The notes under the pieces were generated by a model, which worked only from the letters and a program-made list of their open reading frames with translations, was not told the DNA's origin and searched no databases. Positions 9,875 through 19,291 of a DNA stretch of 64,000 nucleotides are shown here, piece after piece. This DNA is from Bradyrhizobium liaoningense (lineage in GTDB: Bacteria; Pseudomonadota; Alphaproteobacteria; Rhizobiales; Xanthobacteraceae): positions 930,001 through 994,000 of the forward strand of contig NZ_JAFCJS010000002.1 in the NCBI RefSeq assembly GCF_018130825.1, in the 5' to 3' direction. The number at the start of each line of letters is the position of its first letter. The first letter of the stretch is position 1. Both the position numbers and the translations under genes were made by a program.

Positions 9875-10024
9875 TTCCCTCCCCCCTTGCGGGGGAGGGT
9901 TAGGGAGAGGGGTAGCCCAGGCAAAGGTGTTGGTGTTGATGATGCACCAGGAGCCAGTGCGCGACGGATAGAATCCCCGCGTGGCACCCCTCTCCCTGCC
10001 CCTCCCCCGCAAGGGGGGAGGGAA
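9875..10024. repeat. Long imperfect inverted repeat with 39-base arms (REP-like)
   Basis: The arm at 9875-9913 pairs with the reverse complement of 9986-10024 with only two or three mismatches. Each arm also contains a small hairpin built from CCCCC, TTGC and GGGGG. It fills the gap between the convergent HAD phosphatase and GH15 genes, so it may act as a two-way transcription barrier. Elements of this wording (CCCTCCCCCCTTGCGGGGG) are dispersed in alphaproteobacterial genomes as far as I recall. Confidence 0.85.
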
Positions 10025-10044
10025 CGGAGAGAGCGCTGCCACCC

Positions 10045-11877
10045 TTACTTCGACCGCTGCATCGCCGGCTTTTCGCTCTTCTGCCTTGCCGCCGAGAGGT
10101 TATGCGCCGTGTTGATCAGCGCGATGTGGGTCAGCGCCTGCGGGAAATTGCCGGTTTGGCGGCGGGCGACGGAGTCGTATTCCTCGGCGAGTAGCCCGAC
10201 ATCGTTAGCGATGCCGACCACGCGATCGAACAAGACTTGCGCCTTGTCGAGATCGCCCGCCAGCACATAGGCATCGGCGAGCCACAGGCTGCAGGCGAGG
10301 AACGCGCCTTCGAGCGGCGGCTGGCCCGCGGGCAGTTCGCGCGGATCGTGCCGCAGCACGAAGCCGTCGCGCATCAAGCATTTCTCGACCGCGGCGATGG
10401 TGCCGCGGATGCGCGGGTCTTCGGCCGGCAGGAAGCCGACCGCCGGCAGCAGCAGCACGCTGGCATCGAGCAGCTTCGAGCCGTAGGACTCGACGAAAGC
10501 GTTCTCCTCGGCGTCAAAACCGTTGTTGCAGACGTCGCGATGAATGGCTTCGCGCAAGGCGCGCCAATGCAGCAGCGGCGCCTTGAAGCCGAAGGCCTCG
10601 GCGCTCTTGATGCCGCGATCGAAGGCGACCCAGGTCATGACCTTCGAGAACACGTAGTGCCGGGGTTGCCCGCGCCGCTCCCAGATGCCGTGATCGGGCC
10701 GGTCCCAGACCTCGGCGAGATGGTGGAGCACGTTGCATTCCAGCGCCCAGCTTTCCTCGTCGAGCTTCAGCTTGGCCATGCGCGACTGGTGGAAGGCGTC
10801 GATCAGCTCGCCATAGACGTCGAGCTGGAGCTGCGCATGCGCGGCGTTGCCGACGCGCACAGGCTTGGCGCCCTCATAACCGGCGAGCCAGCCCGCCTCC
10901 CATTCCAGGAGCCGCCGCTGGCCCCAGATGCCGTACATGATCTGCATGTTGGACGGCGAGCCGGCGGCCGCACGCAGCAGCCAATTGTGCCAGGCCGAGG
11001 CTTCCTCGGTGTAGCCCGAGTTCATCAGCGCCAGCAGCGTGAATGTGGCATCGCGCAGCCAGCAGAAGCGGTAGTCCCAATTCCTGCTGCCGCCGAGCTT
11101 CTCCGGCAGCGACGTGGTCGGCGCCGCGACGATACCGCCGGTGGGGCCGAAGGTGAGCGCCTTCAGCGTGATCAGCGAGCGCACGATCAGATCGTGATAA
11201 TCGCCATCGCGGGTGCATTGGCGGCACCAGTCCTGCCAGAAATTCTCGGTCTCCTGAAGCGCGAGCTCCGGGTCGATCGGCGCGGGCGGATCGAGATGCG
11301 AGGGGCCGTAGGTCAGCACGAAGGGGATGGTCTCGCCCGCCCTCACCTCGAAGTCGGACACCGTGGTCAGATCCTCGCCGCGGGTCTCGACCGGCGTGCG
11401 CAGCACCGTCATGTCCTGGCCGCAAATCGCGAGCAGGGAATGATTGATCCGTCGCACCCAGGGAATATCCACGCCGAAGCCGAAGCGGATGACGAGCTCC
11501 ATCCGCATCTCGACCTTCCCGCTGACGCCGCGGACCAGGCGCACGATGTCGGACGCCTTGCCGCGCGGCGGCATGAAATCGATCAGCGCGACGGTGCCGC
11601 TCTTCGTCTCGAATTGCGTTTCCAGGATGAGCGTATTGCCGAGATAGCGGCGCGAGATGCCCCTCACCTCCCCGCTTGGCGCGACCAGCCAGCGGCCGTT
11701 CCTGTGCGTGCCGAGGATCGCGGCAAAGCAGGCGTCGGAATCGAACGCCGGCCAGCACAGCCAGTCGATCGAGCCGTTACGCCCGACCAGCGCCGCGGTC
11801 TCGCAGTCGCCGATCAGCGCATAGTCCTCGATCTTTTGCGTCAATGTCGTACGAGCCTGGGAAGCCCCGGCCTTCAA
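10045..11877 (-). CDS. Glycoside hydrolase family 15 enzyme (glucoamylase- or trehalase-like)
   Basis: About 610 residues, from TTG 11875-11877, whose TTGA overlaps the malQ stop; the open frame extends further upstream only as a shadow of malQ. Another TTG six or so codons from the conserved block is possible. The N-terminus IEDYALIGDCETAALVG and SIDWLCWPAFDS, the (alpha/alpha)6-barrel motif WDYRFCWLRDA and the C-terminal base region LLAEEYDS are characteristic of GH15. Family members include glucoamylases, glucodextranases and the mycobacterial-type trehalases, and the N-terminal motif resembles the trehalase branch. Coupling to malQ and proximity to the trehalose operon allow either role: release of glucose from glucan or from trehalose. 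Confidence 0.85.
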   Translation of the reverse strand: MKAGASQARTTLTQKIEDYALIGDCETAALVGRNGSIDWLCWPAFDSDACFAAILGTHRNGRWLVAPSGEVRGISRRYLGNTLILETQFETKSGTVALIDFMPPRGKASDIVRLVRGVSGKVEMRMELVIRFGFGVDIPWVRRINHSLLAICGQDMTVLRTPVETRGEDLTTVSDFEVRAGETIPFVLTYGPSHLDPPAPIDPELALQETENFWQDWCRQCTRDGDYHDLIVRSLITLKALTFGPTGGIVAAPTTSLPEKLGGSRNWDYRFCWLRDATFTLLALMNSGYTEEASAWHNWLLRAAAGSPSNMQIMYGIWGQRRLLEWEAGWLAGYEGAKPVRVGNAAHAQLQLDVYGELIDAFHQSRMAKLKLDEESWALECNVLHHLAEVWDRPDHGIWERRGQPRHYVFSKVMTWVAFDRGIKSAEAFGFKAPLLHWRALREAIHRDVCNNGFDAEENAFVESYGSKLLDASVLLLPAVGFLPAEDPRIRGTIAAVEKCLMRDGFVLRHDPRELPAGQPPLEGAFLACSLWLADAYVLAGDLDKAQVLFDRVVGIANDVGLLAEEYDSVARRQTGNFPQALTHIALINTAHNLSAARQKSEKPAMQRSK

Positions 11878-13835
11878 CTCCCGCCGGTCAATGATCGTTC
11901 CCGCGTCGCGGCCTTCAAAGCCGCGAGATCGACCTTGGCCGCGATCTTGTCGAGCGCGACAGGAAGCCGCTGGCGCCAGTTCGGATGCTCGTCGATCGTG
12001 CCGGGAATGTTGGGCTGGTCGATCACGCCGAGCAGATCCTCCATGGACACCGCGAGCAGGCGCGAGGGCGTGCGCGACAGGAAGGCGAGCACCGAATAGA
12101 GGTCGTTGGCGCCGATGCCGTTCTGGCGCAGTATCTCGTCGAGCGCGCCGAGCGCGTCCCAGCGCGCCTGGTCGTCCTCGCCGGGATCGAGCCCGAGCGA
12201 GCGCTTCATCTTGAGATCGCTGAAGGAGCGCCAGCCCGCATAGGTGCACAAATCATGCGTGTTCAGCGTCACCAGCGCGTTGGGCCGGTAGTGGTCGATA
12301 TTGCGGAAATGGCCGGCATCGTCGCGCTCGAACATCATGACGAGGTAGGACCAGATGCCGAAATCCTGCATGGTCTCGCGAAAACCTTCCGGCACGGTGC
12401 CGAGGTCCTCGCCGATCACGATGCATTTGTGGGCTGCGCTCTCGCGCACCACCGCGGCGAGCAGCGCTTCGAACGGCATCTGCACATAGGCGCCGTTGTC
12501 GGGCCTGAAGCCGCGCGGCACCAGATAAAGCCGCTTCAGCCCGAGCACGTGATCGAGCCTGATGGCGCCGGCATGGCGCATCGACGCCGCCAGCATGTCG
12601 GCGAACGGCACGAAGGACTGCGCCTCGAGACCGCCGGCGTTGAAGCCGGCGAGGCCCCAGTCCTGGCCGACGGTGTTGAGCACGTCCGGCGGAGCGCCGA
12701 CGGCGAGGTGGCGGGAAATCGCGGTCTGCTCGTTCCAGGCATCGAAGCCGTTGGACTGCACGCCGACGGCGACGTCGAGATAGAGCCCGACGCGCATGCC
12801 GAGCTGGCCGGCCAGCTCCTTGGCGGCATGCAACTGGCTGTCGGCCGTCCATTGCACGAATTCGACGAACTCGACCTCGCGCCTGTCCGGCCCGTTGCGC
12901 AGCTCGGCGCATTTGGCTGCGTCCGGCTGTTGCCATTCGGACGGCCATTCCCACCACGGCCGGTTGAAGCGATGCCGCAGCACCTCGAAGCAGGCAAAGC
13001 GGGACAACAGCGGCGCGCGGGCGGCGCGGAAGGCGTCGAACGCCTTGCGGCGCGCCGCGCTCGCGCTCGTCACGAAGCTGTTGAAGGCCGCGCGCAAGGC
13101 CAGCCATTTCAGCGCCGCCATGTCGGCATAGGGCACGCGGTCGCCTTCGCGCAGCCGCGCGGCGGTTACGGCCGCATCGGGGACGAGATCGGCGGAAAAT
13201 TCCGGGATCGCCTCGACGTCGATATAGAGCGGATTGAGAAACAGCCGGCTGTTCGGCGAATAGGGGCTGCAATCGGCCGGCTGGTCGTCGAACAGCACGT
13301 GGAGCGGATTGAGGCCGACGCCGTCGGCGCCGAGTTGCTTGGCGAGCCGGACGAGACCTGCGAGATCGGTGAAATCGCCGATGCCCCAATTGCGGTCGGA
13401 GCGGACGCTGTAGAGCTGCACGGCGAGCAGCCAGCCGCGGTCGAAATCGCCGCCGAAGGCGCGCTCGGGCGCCACGATCATCGGCACGTCTTCGCTCGCG
13501 CCACCGGCATCCGTCAGTGTCAGGCGGTGATAGCCGAGCGGCAGGCCGGCGGGCCAGGCAATGACAGGCTCGCGCGTCTCGCCTTGCGCGATCACATTAC
13601 CGTTGCCGGAGATCTTCCATTGCAGCGGCGGCGTTCCCGTTGCCGCCAGTTCGGTGCGCGGATGCCCCAGGGCGCGCACCACGACAGGCCCGCTGACGAA
13701 GCGGTAGACCCGCTTCTCCGGCAGGGCATCGAGGATGGATTTGAGCGCCTCGGGCGCGGTGACCCGCAGCTTGCCCAGGGCGTCGATGAATTCGGACTGA
13801 ACGCCCTTGATCCGGGCTTGAGCTAAAAGATCCAT
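11874..13835 (-). CDS. malQ: 4-alpha-glucanotransferase (amylomaltase)
   Basis: The 653-residue GH77 protein has an N-terminal beta domain of about 140 residues and then the barrel. The catalytic regions are visible: IRLDHVLGLKRLY (nucleophile aspartate), IGEDLGTVPEG (acid/base glutamate) and LNTHDLCTYAGW (third aspartate). It disproportionates malto-oligosaccharides, which complements the debranching enzyme and TreY/TreZ encoded on the opposite strand. It is the first gene of a two-gene minus-strand unit with GH15 and is divergent from the glgE-like gene, 204 bases apart. Confidence 0.94.
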   Translation of the reverse strand: MDLLAQARIKGVQSEFIDALGKLRVTAPEALKSILDALPEKRVYRFVSGPVVVRALGHPRTELAATGTPPLQWKISGNGNVIAQGETREPVIAWPAGLPLGYHRLTLTDAGGASEDVPMIVAPERAFGGDFDRGWLLAVQLYSVRSDRNWGIGDFTDLAGLVRLAKQLGADGVGLNPLHVLFDDQPADCSPYSPNSRLFLNPLYIDVEAIPEFSADLVPDAAVTAARLREGDRVPYADMAALKWLALRAAFNSFVTSASAARRKAFDAFRAARAPLLSRFACFEVLRHRFNRPWWEWPSEWQQPDAAKCAELRNGPDRREVEFVEFVQWTADSQLHAAKELAGQLGMRVGLYLDVAVGVQSNGFDAWNEQTAISRHLAVGAPPDVLNTVGQDWGLAGFNAGGLEAQSFVPFADMLAASMRHAGAIRLDHVLGLKRLYLVPRGFRPDNGAYVQMPFEALLAAVVRESAAHKCIVIGEDLGTVPEGFRETMQDFGIWSYLVMMFERDDAGHFRNIDHYRPNALVTLNTHDLCTYAGWRSFSDLKMKRSLGLDPGEDDQARWDALGALDEILRQNGIGANDLYSVLAFLSRTPSRLLAVSMEDLLGVIDQPNIPGTIDEHPNWRQRLPVALDKIAAKVDLAALKAATRERSLTGGS

Positions 13836-13913
13836 TCGGCACGCAGCTTGCAGGCCATCGTTTGGCCAAGGGCAGGGATTTTAACGAGGTCGCGGAAGAG
13901 GTTAGTCAGGGGT

Positions 13914-13976
13914 AACTCGCAAACTGCGCTTGCCGTTCCCCAGGGAACCAATGACACACAAGCGGCTTTCTATAAT
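13914..13976. promoter_or_regulatory. Divergent malQ / glgE-like control region
   Basis: The minus strand carries GGAAC (13939-13935), 17 bases, then AGTT (13917-13914), a one-mismatch EcfG-type promoter for malQ. The plus strand carries a perfect TATAAT at 13971-13976, about 63 bases before the glgE-like GTG, with no convincing -35. GTTCCC-CA-GGGAAC (13935-13948) is a palindrome overlapping both, and TTCCC-N5-GGGAA recurs at about 13992-14006, so an operator read by a regulator is also possible. Confidence 0.4.
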
Positions 13977-14039
13977 GGTACCAAGCGTAGGTTCCCGACA
14001 AGGGAAACGGGCTCCTGCTTTCTTGTCAATGGCATCACC

Positions 14040-15986
14040 GTGAACAAGACAATTCAAACTGTCGAAAGTGCCGCAGCCGGCAGCGCTTTCCTCATCGAAG
14101 ACGTCTATCCCTTGATCGACGGCGGCCGTTTCGCCGTGAAGCGGATCGCGGGCGAACGGGTCGAGGTCTGGGCCGACATCTACCGCGATGGCAACGCCGT
14201 GATCGCCGCCGCGCTGATCTGGCGCCGCGAGCAGGACCGCGAATGGCGGAGCGAGCCGATGACCCCTCACGGCAATGACCGCTGGTCCGGCGCGTTCACG
14301 CCCGTTGAGCCCGGCCAATATGTCTACGCAATCGAAGCCTGGACCGACGAGTTCGCGACCTGGTCGCACGCGATCGCGCGCAAGCGGCGCACCGGGGCCG
14401 ATGTCAGCCTCGATGCGATCGAGGGCGCGGGACTGCTGACCAAGGCGCATGGCGCGCGGCAGGACGCCGCAGCGATCATCATCAAGCGATGCGAGGATTA
14501 TCTCCAGACCGGCGACGTCGCTTCGCTGCTGGCAGCCGAGCTCGGCAAAGCCATGGCCGAGAGCCAGTCGCGGCCCGACCTGACGCGCTCGCCGCTGTTC
14601 CCGCTGATCATCGACCGCGACAAGGCGCGCTTCAGCGCCTGGTACCAGATGATGCCGCGCAGCCAGAGCGACATTCCCGGCCGGCACGGCACGCTCCGCG
14701 ACTGCATTGCACGCGTGCCTGATATCGCCGCAATGGGCTTTGACGTGCTCTACTTCACGCCGATCCACCCGATCGGCCACACACACCGCAAGGGCCGCAA
14801 CGACGCGCCGGTGGCGAGCGAGGGCGATCCCGGCTCGCCCTATGCGATCGGCTCCACCGAGGGCGGGCACGATGCGCTGCATCCCGAGCTTGGCACGATC
14901 GAGGATTTCCGTGCGCTGGTCGCCACCTGTCTCGAATACGGGCTCGAGCTTGCGCTGGACTTCGCGGTGCAGTGCTCGCCGGACCATCCCTGGCTGACCC
15001 AGCATCCGGAATGGTTCAAATGGCGGCCGGACCGCTCGGTGCGAGCAGCGGATGGCCCCTATTCGGACATCGTCATCCCCGACTTCGGCTGCGTCGATCG
15101 CGCCGGGCTGTGGAACGCTTTTCGCGACGCCTTGCTGTTCTGGATCGACCATGGCGTCACCATCTTCGCCATCGACAATCACGACACCGCGCCGCTTCCG
15201 TTCTGGGAATGGCTGATCGGCGACATCCGCCGCCGGCATCCCGAGGTGATCCTGTTCTCCAAGACCTATACGCGACCGAAGCTGATGAAGGGCCTCGCCA
15301 AGCTCGGCTTCGCGCAGTCCTTCAGCTATTTCCCCTGGCGCACTTTGAGGTGGGAGCTGGAACAGTATCTGGGCGAGCTGACGCGTTATCCCGAGCGGGA
15401 CTTCTATCGGGCGAACCTGTTCGTCAACACCGCCGACCTCTTGCCCTATCATCTCCAGAGCGGCGAAGCCTGGGTATTCAAATCGCGGCTCGCGCTGGCC
15501 GCGACGCTGTCGGGCAATTACGGGATCTTCGGCGGCTTCGAGCTGCTGGAGCACGAGGCGGTCCCAGGACGCGAGGAATATCTCGATTCCGAGAAGTACC
15601 GGATCAAGCAGCGCGACTGGAACACGCCCGGCAACATCAAGCCCTACATTGCCGCGCTCAACCGCATCCGCAACGAAAACGCGGCACTTCAGCAGACCGC
15701 AAACTTGCGGTTCCTCAACGTCGAGGACGGCGAGACGATCGCCTTTGCCAAGGAGGCGGCCGATCCCGCGAACACCGTCGTCGTCGTGATTGCGCTCTCG
15801 CGCCATGCGCGCGAATTCTGGCTGCCGCTCGGCGACGTCACCGTTGACGCCGATGGACGGCGACACCATGTGACGGCACTCGAAAACCTCCTCACCGGCG
15901 AACAGTCCCGCATCGAGTGGGGCGGGGTCAGGTTGCGTATCGATCCCGACCGCGATCCGGCGCTCTTGTTCCGCTGCCTGGCGTAA
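14040..15986 (+). CDS. GlgE-like maltosyltransferase homologue, probably catalytically inactive
   Basis: The 648-residue reading starts at GTG 14040; the open frame upstream does not look coding. The architecture is that of GlgE (GH13_3): N-terminal DUF3416-type domain, then a barrel with [29 protein letters not shown] and [10 protein letters not shown]. Two residues that the family needs are changed. Region II reads [10 protein letters not shown] instead of FRVDNPHTKP, so the invariant arginine is Ala377, although the nucleophile Asp379 remains. Region III reads LFSKTYTRP instead of FLAEAFTRP, so the general acid is Lys408. The 29-residue spacing matches Asp394/Glu423 of the Streptomyces enzyme. 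It heads the trehalose/glucan operon, 11 bases before treS. Transfer of maltose from maltose-1-phosphate is therefore doubtful; a structural or regulatory role is open. Confidence 0.85.
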   Translation: MNKTIQTVESAAAGSAFLIEDVYPLIDGGRFAVKRIAGERVEVWADIYRDGNAVIAAALIWRREQDREWRSEPMTPHGNDRWSGAFTPVEPGQYVYAIEAWTDEFATWSHAIARKRRTGADVSLDAIEGAGLLTKAHGARQDAAAIIIKRCEDYLQTGDVASLLAAELGKAMAESQSRPDLTRSPLFPLIIDRDKARFSAWYQMMPRSQSDIPGRHGTLRDCIARVPDIAAMGFDVLYFTPIHPIGHTHRKGRNDAPVASEGDPGSPYAIGSTEGGHDALHPELGTIEDFRALVATCLEYGLELALDFAVQCSPDHPWLTQHPEWFKWRPDRSVRAADGPYSDIVIPDFGCVDRAGLWNAFRDALLFWIDHGVTIFAIDNHDTAPLPFWEWLIGDIRRRHPEVILFSKTYTRPKLMKGLAKLGFAQSFSYFPWRTLRWELEQYLGELTRYPERDFYRANLFVNTADLLPYHLQSGEAWVFKSRLALAATLSGNYGIFGGFELLEHEAVPGREEYLDSEKYRIKQRDWNTPGNIKPYIAALNRIRNENAALQQTANLRFLNVEDGETIAFAKEAADPANTVVVVIALSRHAREFWLPLGDVTVDADGRRHHVTALENLLTGEQSRIEWGGVRLRIDPDRDPALLFRCLA

Positions 15987-15997
15987 GGGGTCACGCC

Positions 15998-18900
15998 ATG
16001 AATGTTCTGTCTTCCGTCGACACCAAGAAAGTTGAGGCTGCCGAGATCGTGGATGAGCTCTGGTACAAGGACGCCATTATCTATCAGCTCCACGTCAAGG
16101 CCTTTGCCGACAGCAACCATGACGGCATCGGCGATTTTGCCGGGCTGACCGAGAAGCTGCCCTATCTGCAGGAGCTCGGCGTCACCGCGCTGTGGCTGCT
16201 GCCGTTCTACCCCTCGCCCGGCCGCGACGACGGCTACGACATCGCCGACTACGGCTCGGTCAATCCCGATTTCGGGACGATGAAGGATTTCAAGCGCTTC
16301 ATCCAGGAAGCGCAGAAGCGAGGTTTGCGCGTCATCACCGAGCTCGTTGTCAACCACACCTCGGACCAGCACAAATGGTTCAAGCGCGCGCGCCGCAGCC
16401 ATCCCGGTTCGAGCGCCCGCAACTGGTATGTCTGGAGCGACACCGACCAGAAATACCAGGGCACGCGCATCATCTTCACCGACACGGAGAAGTCGAACTG
16501 GACCTGGGATCACGAGGCCGGCGCCTTCTACTGGCACCGCTTCTTCTCGCACCAGCCGGATCTCAATTTCGACAATCCGCGCGTGGTCAGCGCGCTCATC
16601 CAGGTGATGAAGCGCTGGCTGGACGCCGGGGTCGACGGCTTCCGCCTCGACGCCATTCCCTATCTCTGCGAGCGCGAGGGCACCTCGAACGAGAACCTTC
16701 CCGAGACGCATGCGATCATCAAGCGCCTGCGCCAGGAACTCGACGCCTATTCCAAAGGAAAGCTGCTGCTGGCCGAAGCCAATCAATGGCCGGAGGACGT
16801 GCAGGAATATTTCGGCCGTGGCGACGAATGCCACATGGCCTATCACTTCCCGCTGATGCCGCGCATCTACATGGCGATCGCGCAGGAGGACCGCTTCCCG
16901 ATCACCGACATCCTGCGCCAGACGCCGGACATTCCGGCGAGCTGCCAATGGGCGCTGTTCCTGCGCAACCATGACGAGCTGACGCTGGAGATGGTCACCG
17001 ACGTCGAACGCGACTATCTCTGGACCACCTACGCCAACGATCCGCGGGCCCGCATCAATGTCGGCATCCGACGGCGCCTCGCGCCGCTGATGGACAACGA
17101 CCGCCGCAAGATCGAGCTGATGAACTCGCTGCTGCTGTCCTTCCCGGGAACGCCGATCATCTATTACGGCGACGAGATCGGGATGGGCGACAACATCTAT
17201 CTCGGCGACCGCAACGGCGTGCGCACGCCGATGCAATGGAGCCCGGACCGCAACGGCGGCTTCTCGCGCTGCGACCCCGCCCGTCTCTACGCGCCGCTGA
17301 TCATGGATCCGGTCTACGGCTATGAATCGGTGAACGTGGAGGCGCAGTCGCGCAGCCTGTCGTCGCTGCTCAGCGCGACCAAGCGGCTGATCTCGGTGCG
17401 CAAGTCGACGCTCGCCTTTGGCCGCGGCACCATGACCTTCATCCGTCCGGCCAATCGCGCCGTGCTGGCCTATGTCCGGCAGTATCGCGACGAGGTGATC
17501 CTCTGCGTCGCCAATCTCTCTCGCGCCGCACAGGCGACCGAGCTCGATCTGTCGCCTTGGAAGGACCGCATCCCGCAGGAAATGCTCGGACGGACGCGTT
17601 TCCCGGCGATCGGCGAATTGCCCTACATGATCACGCTGGGGCCCTACGGCTTCTACTGGTTCCAGCTTCAGGAGCGCGACAAGTCCGAGCCGGTGGCGCC
17701 GCGCGCGGTGCCGGAGTTCGAGACCCTGGTCGTGCCGGTGAATTCGAACTGGGTCTCTCTCGCCCGCGAGCGCGGCGTGTTCGAACGCGACGTGCTGCCG
17801 GGATTTTTGGCAAGGACACGCTGGTATCCCGATCACAATCCCAAGCACATCAAGGCCACGCTCACCTCGGCGGTGCCGTTCAGCGATATCGGCGACAACA
17901 GACCCTGGATCGCGTTCTTCGAGACGACGCGGGACGACGTCACCACGCGCTACGTGATGCCGATGCAGATCGAGTGGGTGCGCTTCGACCGCGAACGCTT
18001 CAACCCGAAGGCACTCGCCGCCGTGCGCCAGGGCGCGCGCGAGGGTACGCTGCTCGACGTTGCGACTGAGCAGATCTTCATCGGACTTTTCCTGCGGGGT
18101 CTGTCGCAAAACCTGGTGGTGGACGAGAACAATCTGCGGCTGGAGTTCAAGGCCACCAGCCGGTTCGCCGATTACACCATCAAGGAGCCCCAGCGCATCC
18201 GCGCGATCGAGCAGTCGAACAGCACTGCACTGGTCGACAACCAATATGTCGCCAAGCTCTACCGCCGGCTCCAAAGCGGGACCAGTCCCGAGATCGAGAT
18301 CGGCCACTACCTCACGGAAGTGGCCCGCTTCGCCAATACGCCGGCGCTGCTCGGCAGTGTCGAGCTGGTCGAGGACGATCGGCGCAGCACGCTCGGCGTG
18401 CTGCATGCCTTTGTCGAGAACCAGGGCGACGGCTGGACCGTGACCACCGGTTATCTCGATCGCTATATCGACGAGCAGCGGGTCTTGTCCGCGGGCGAGG
18501 CGCCCCGCGAGACCCAGGAGCAGGCGCCCTACCTGCACTTCATCGCGCAGATCGGCCGGCGGCTTGCCGAGCTGCATGTTGCCCTGGCCGCGGCAAAGCC
18601 GGACAATCTCGCTCCGGAGCCGATCGGCTCCGAACACGCCGAGCGCTGGGTCTCCGACCTCGAGACACGGGCCGAGCGCGTTTTCGAACACCTGGCCAAC
18701 AGCCGCGACGGCCTGCGGGAGGCGGACCGGCCGCTGATCGACCAGCTCGGCGCAGCGCGCGCGGCCCTGCCCGACCACCTCAATGCACTATTGCCTTCCG
18801 GGATCGGCGGGTTGAACATCCGTCATCATGGCGACTTCCGCCTCGGGCAGACTCTGATCGTGAAGGACGACATCTTCATCATCGACTTCGACGGACATCC

Positions 18901-19291
18901 GCACCGGCCGCTGGCCGGCAAGCGGCGCAAGCTGCCTGCCGCGCGCGACGTCGCCGGTCTAATCCGCTCGATTGATCTTTCGGTTAACGTCGCCCTCACC
19001 CGAGCCCTCACGGGCGCCTCGGAGGAACAGGACCGGCTTGCCGCCGCGCTCGGCGAATGGCGCGAACGCGCCACCACGACGTTCCTGCACGCCTATCGCG
19101 AGGCCATGACCGACCGGCGGCTATGGCCGGAAAATCCGCAAGCCGCGGACGGCCTGTTAAGGTTTTTCCTGCTTGATCAAGCGTTCGACGACGTAGAGTA
19201 CGAACTGTCCCACCGGCCCGAGGGGCTCCATGCGCCGCTGACCGGACTGCTTCGCATTCTGTCCAGTGCCGAGAGCGAAGCCCATGCCTAA
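15998..19291 (+). CDS. treS: Trehalose synthase fused to maltokinase
   Basis: The 1097-residue protein starts at ATG 15998. Residues 1-550 are a GH13_16 trehalose synthase with all catalytic residues: GFRLDAIPY (Asp218), [11 protein letters not shown] (Glu260) and LRNHDEL (Asp326). Residues about 580-1097 are a maltokinase (Pep2/Mak) domain. Its catalytic loop reads HHGDFRLGQ and its metal-binding loop IDFDGHP, where the usual forms are HGDLHLGQ/HGDYHLGQ and DFEGEP, so the catalytic Asp946 is kept but His948 is arginine and a glutamate is aspartate. It interconverts trehalose and maltose, and the kinase half would make maltose-1-phosphate. It overlaps glgB by eight bases. Confidence 0.93.
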   Translation: MNVLSSVDTKKVEAAEIVDELWYKDAIIYQLHVKAFADSNHDGIGDFAGLTEKLPYLQELGVTALWLLPFYPSPGRDDGYDIADYGSVNPDFGTMKDFKRFIQEAQKRGLRVITELVVNHTSDQHKWFKRARRSHPGSSARNWYVWSDTDQKYQGTRIIFTDTEKSNWTWDHEAGAFYWHRFFSHQPDLNFDNPRVVSALIQVMKRWLDAGVDGFRLDAIPYLCEREGTSNENLPETHAIIKRLRQELDAYSKGKLLLAEANQWPEDVQEYFGRGDECHMAYHFPLMPRIYMAIAQEDRFPITDILRQTPDIPASCQWALFLRNHDELTLEMVTDVERDYLWTTYANDPRARINVGIRRRLAPLMDNDRRKIELMNSLLLSFPGTPIIYYGDEIGMGDNIYLGDRNGVRTPMQWSPDRNGGFSRCDPARLYAPLIMDPVYGYESVNVEAQSRSLSSLLSATKRLISVRKSTLAFGRGTMTFIRPANRAVLAYVRQYRDEVILCVANLSRAAQATELDLSPWKDRIPQEMLGRTRFPAIGELPYMITLGPYGFYWFQLQERDKSEPVAPRAVPEFETLVVPVNSNWVSLARERGVFERDVLPGFLARTRWYPDHNPKHIKATLTSAVPFSDIGDNRPWIAFFETTRDDVTTRYVMPMQIEWVRFDRERFNPKALAAVRQGAREGTLLDVATEQIFIGLFLRGLSQNLVVDENNLRLEFKATSRFADYTIKEPQRIRAIEQSNSTALVDNQYVAKLYRRLQSGTSPEIEIGHYLTEVARFANTPALLGSVELVEDDRRSTLGVLHAFVENQGDGWTVTTGYLDRYIDEQRVLSAGEAPRETQEQAPYLHFIAQIGRRLAELHVALAAAKPDNLAPEPIGSEHAERWVSDLETRAERVFEHLANSRDGLREADRPLIDQLGAARAALPDHLNALLPSGIGGLNIRHHGDFRLGQTLIVKDDIFIIDFDGHPHRPLAGKRRKLPAARDVAGLIRSIDLSVNVALTRALTGASEEQDRLAAALGEWRERATTTFLHAYREAMTDRRLWPENPQAADGLLRFFLLDQAFDDVEYELSHRPEGLHAPLTGLLRILSSAESEAHA

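Noticed and set aside
14040..15986. Treating the GlgE-like gene as a pseudogene
   Set aside because: The frame is full length with no frameshift or internal stop and keeps conserved stretches outside the changed residues, which fits a retained protein better than decay.
15689..18778. 1029-codon open frame antisense to the glgE-like gene and treS
   Set aside because: Same composition artefact; the sense genes are in a coupled operon with recognised domains.
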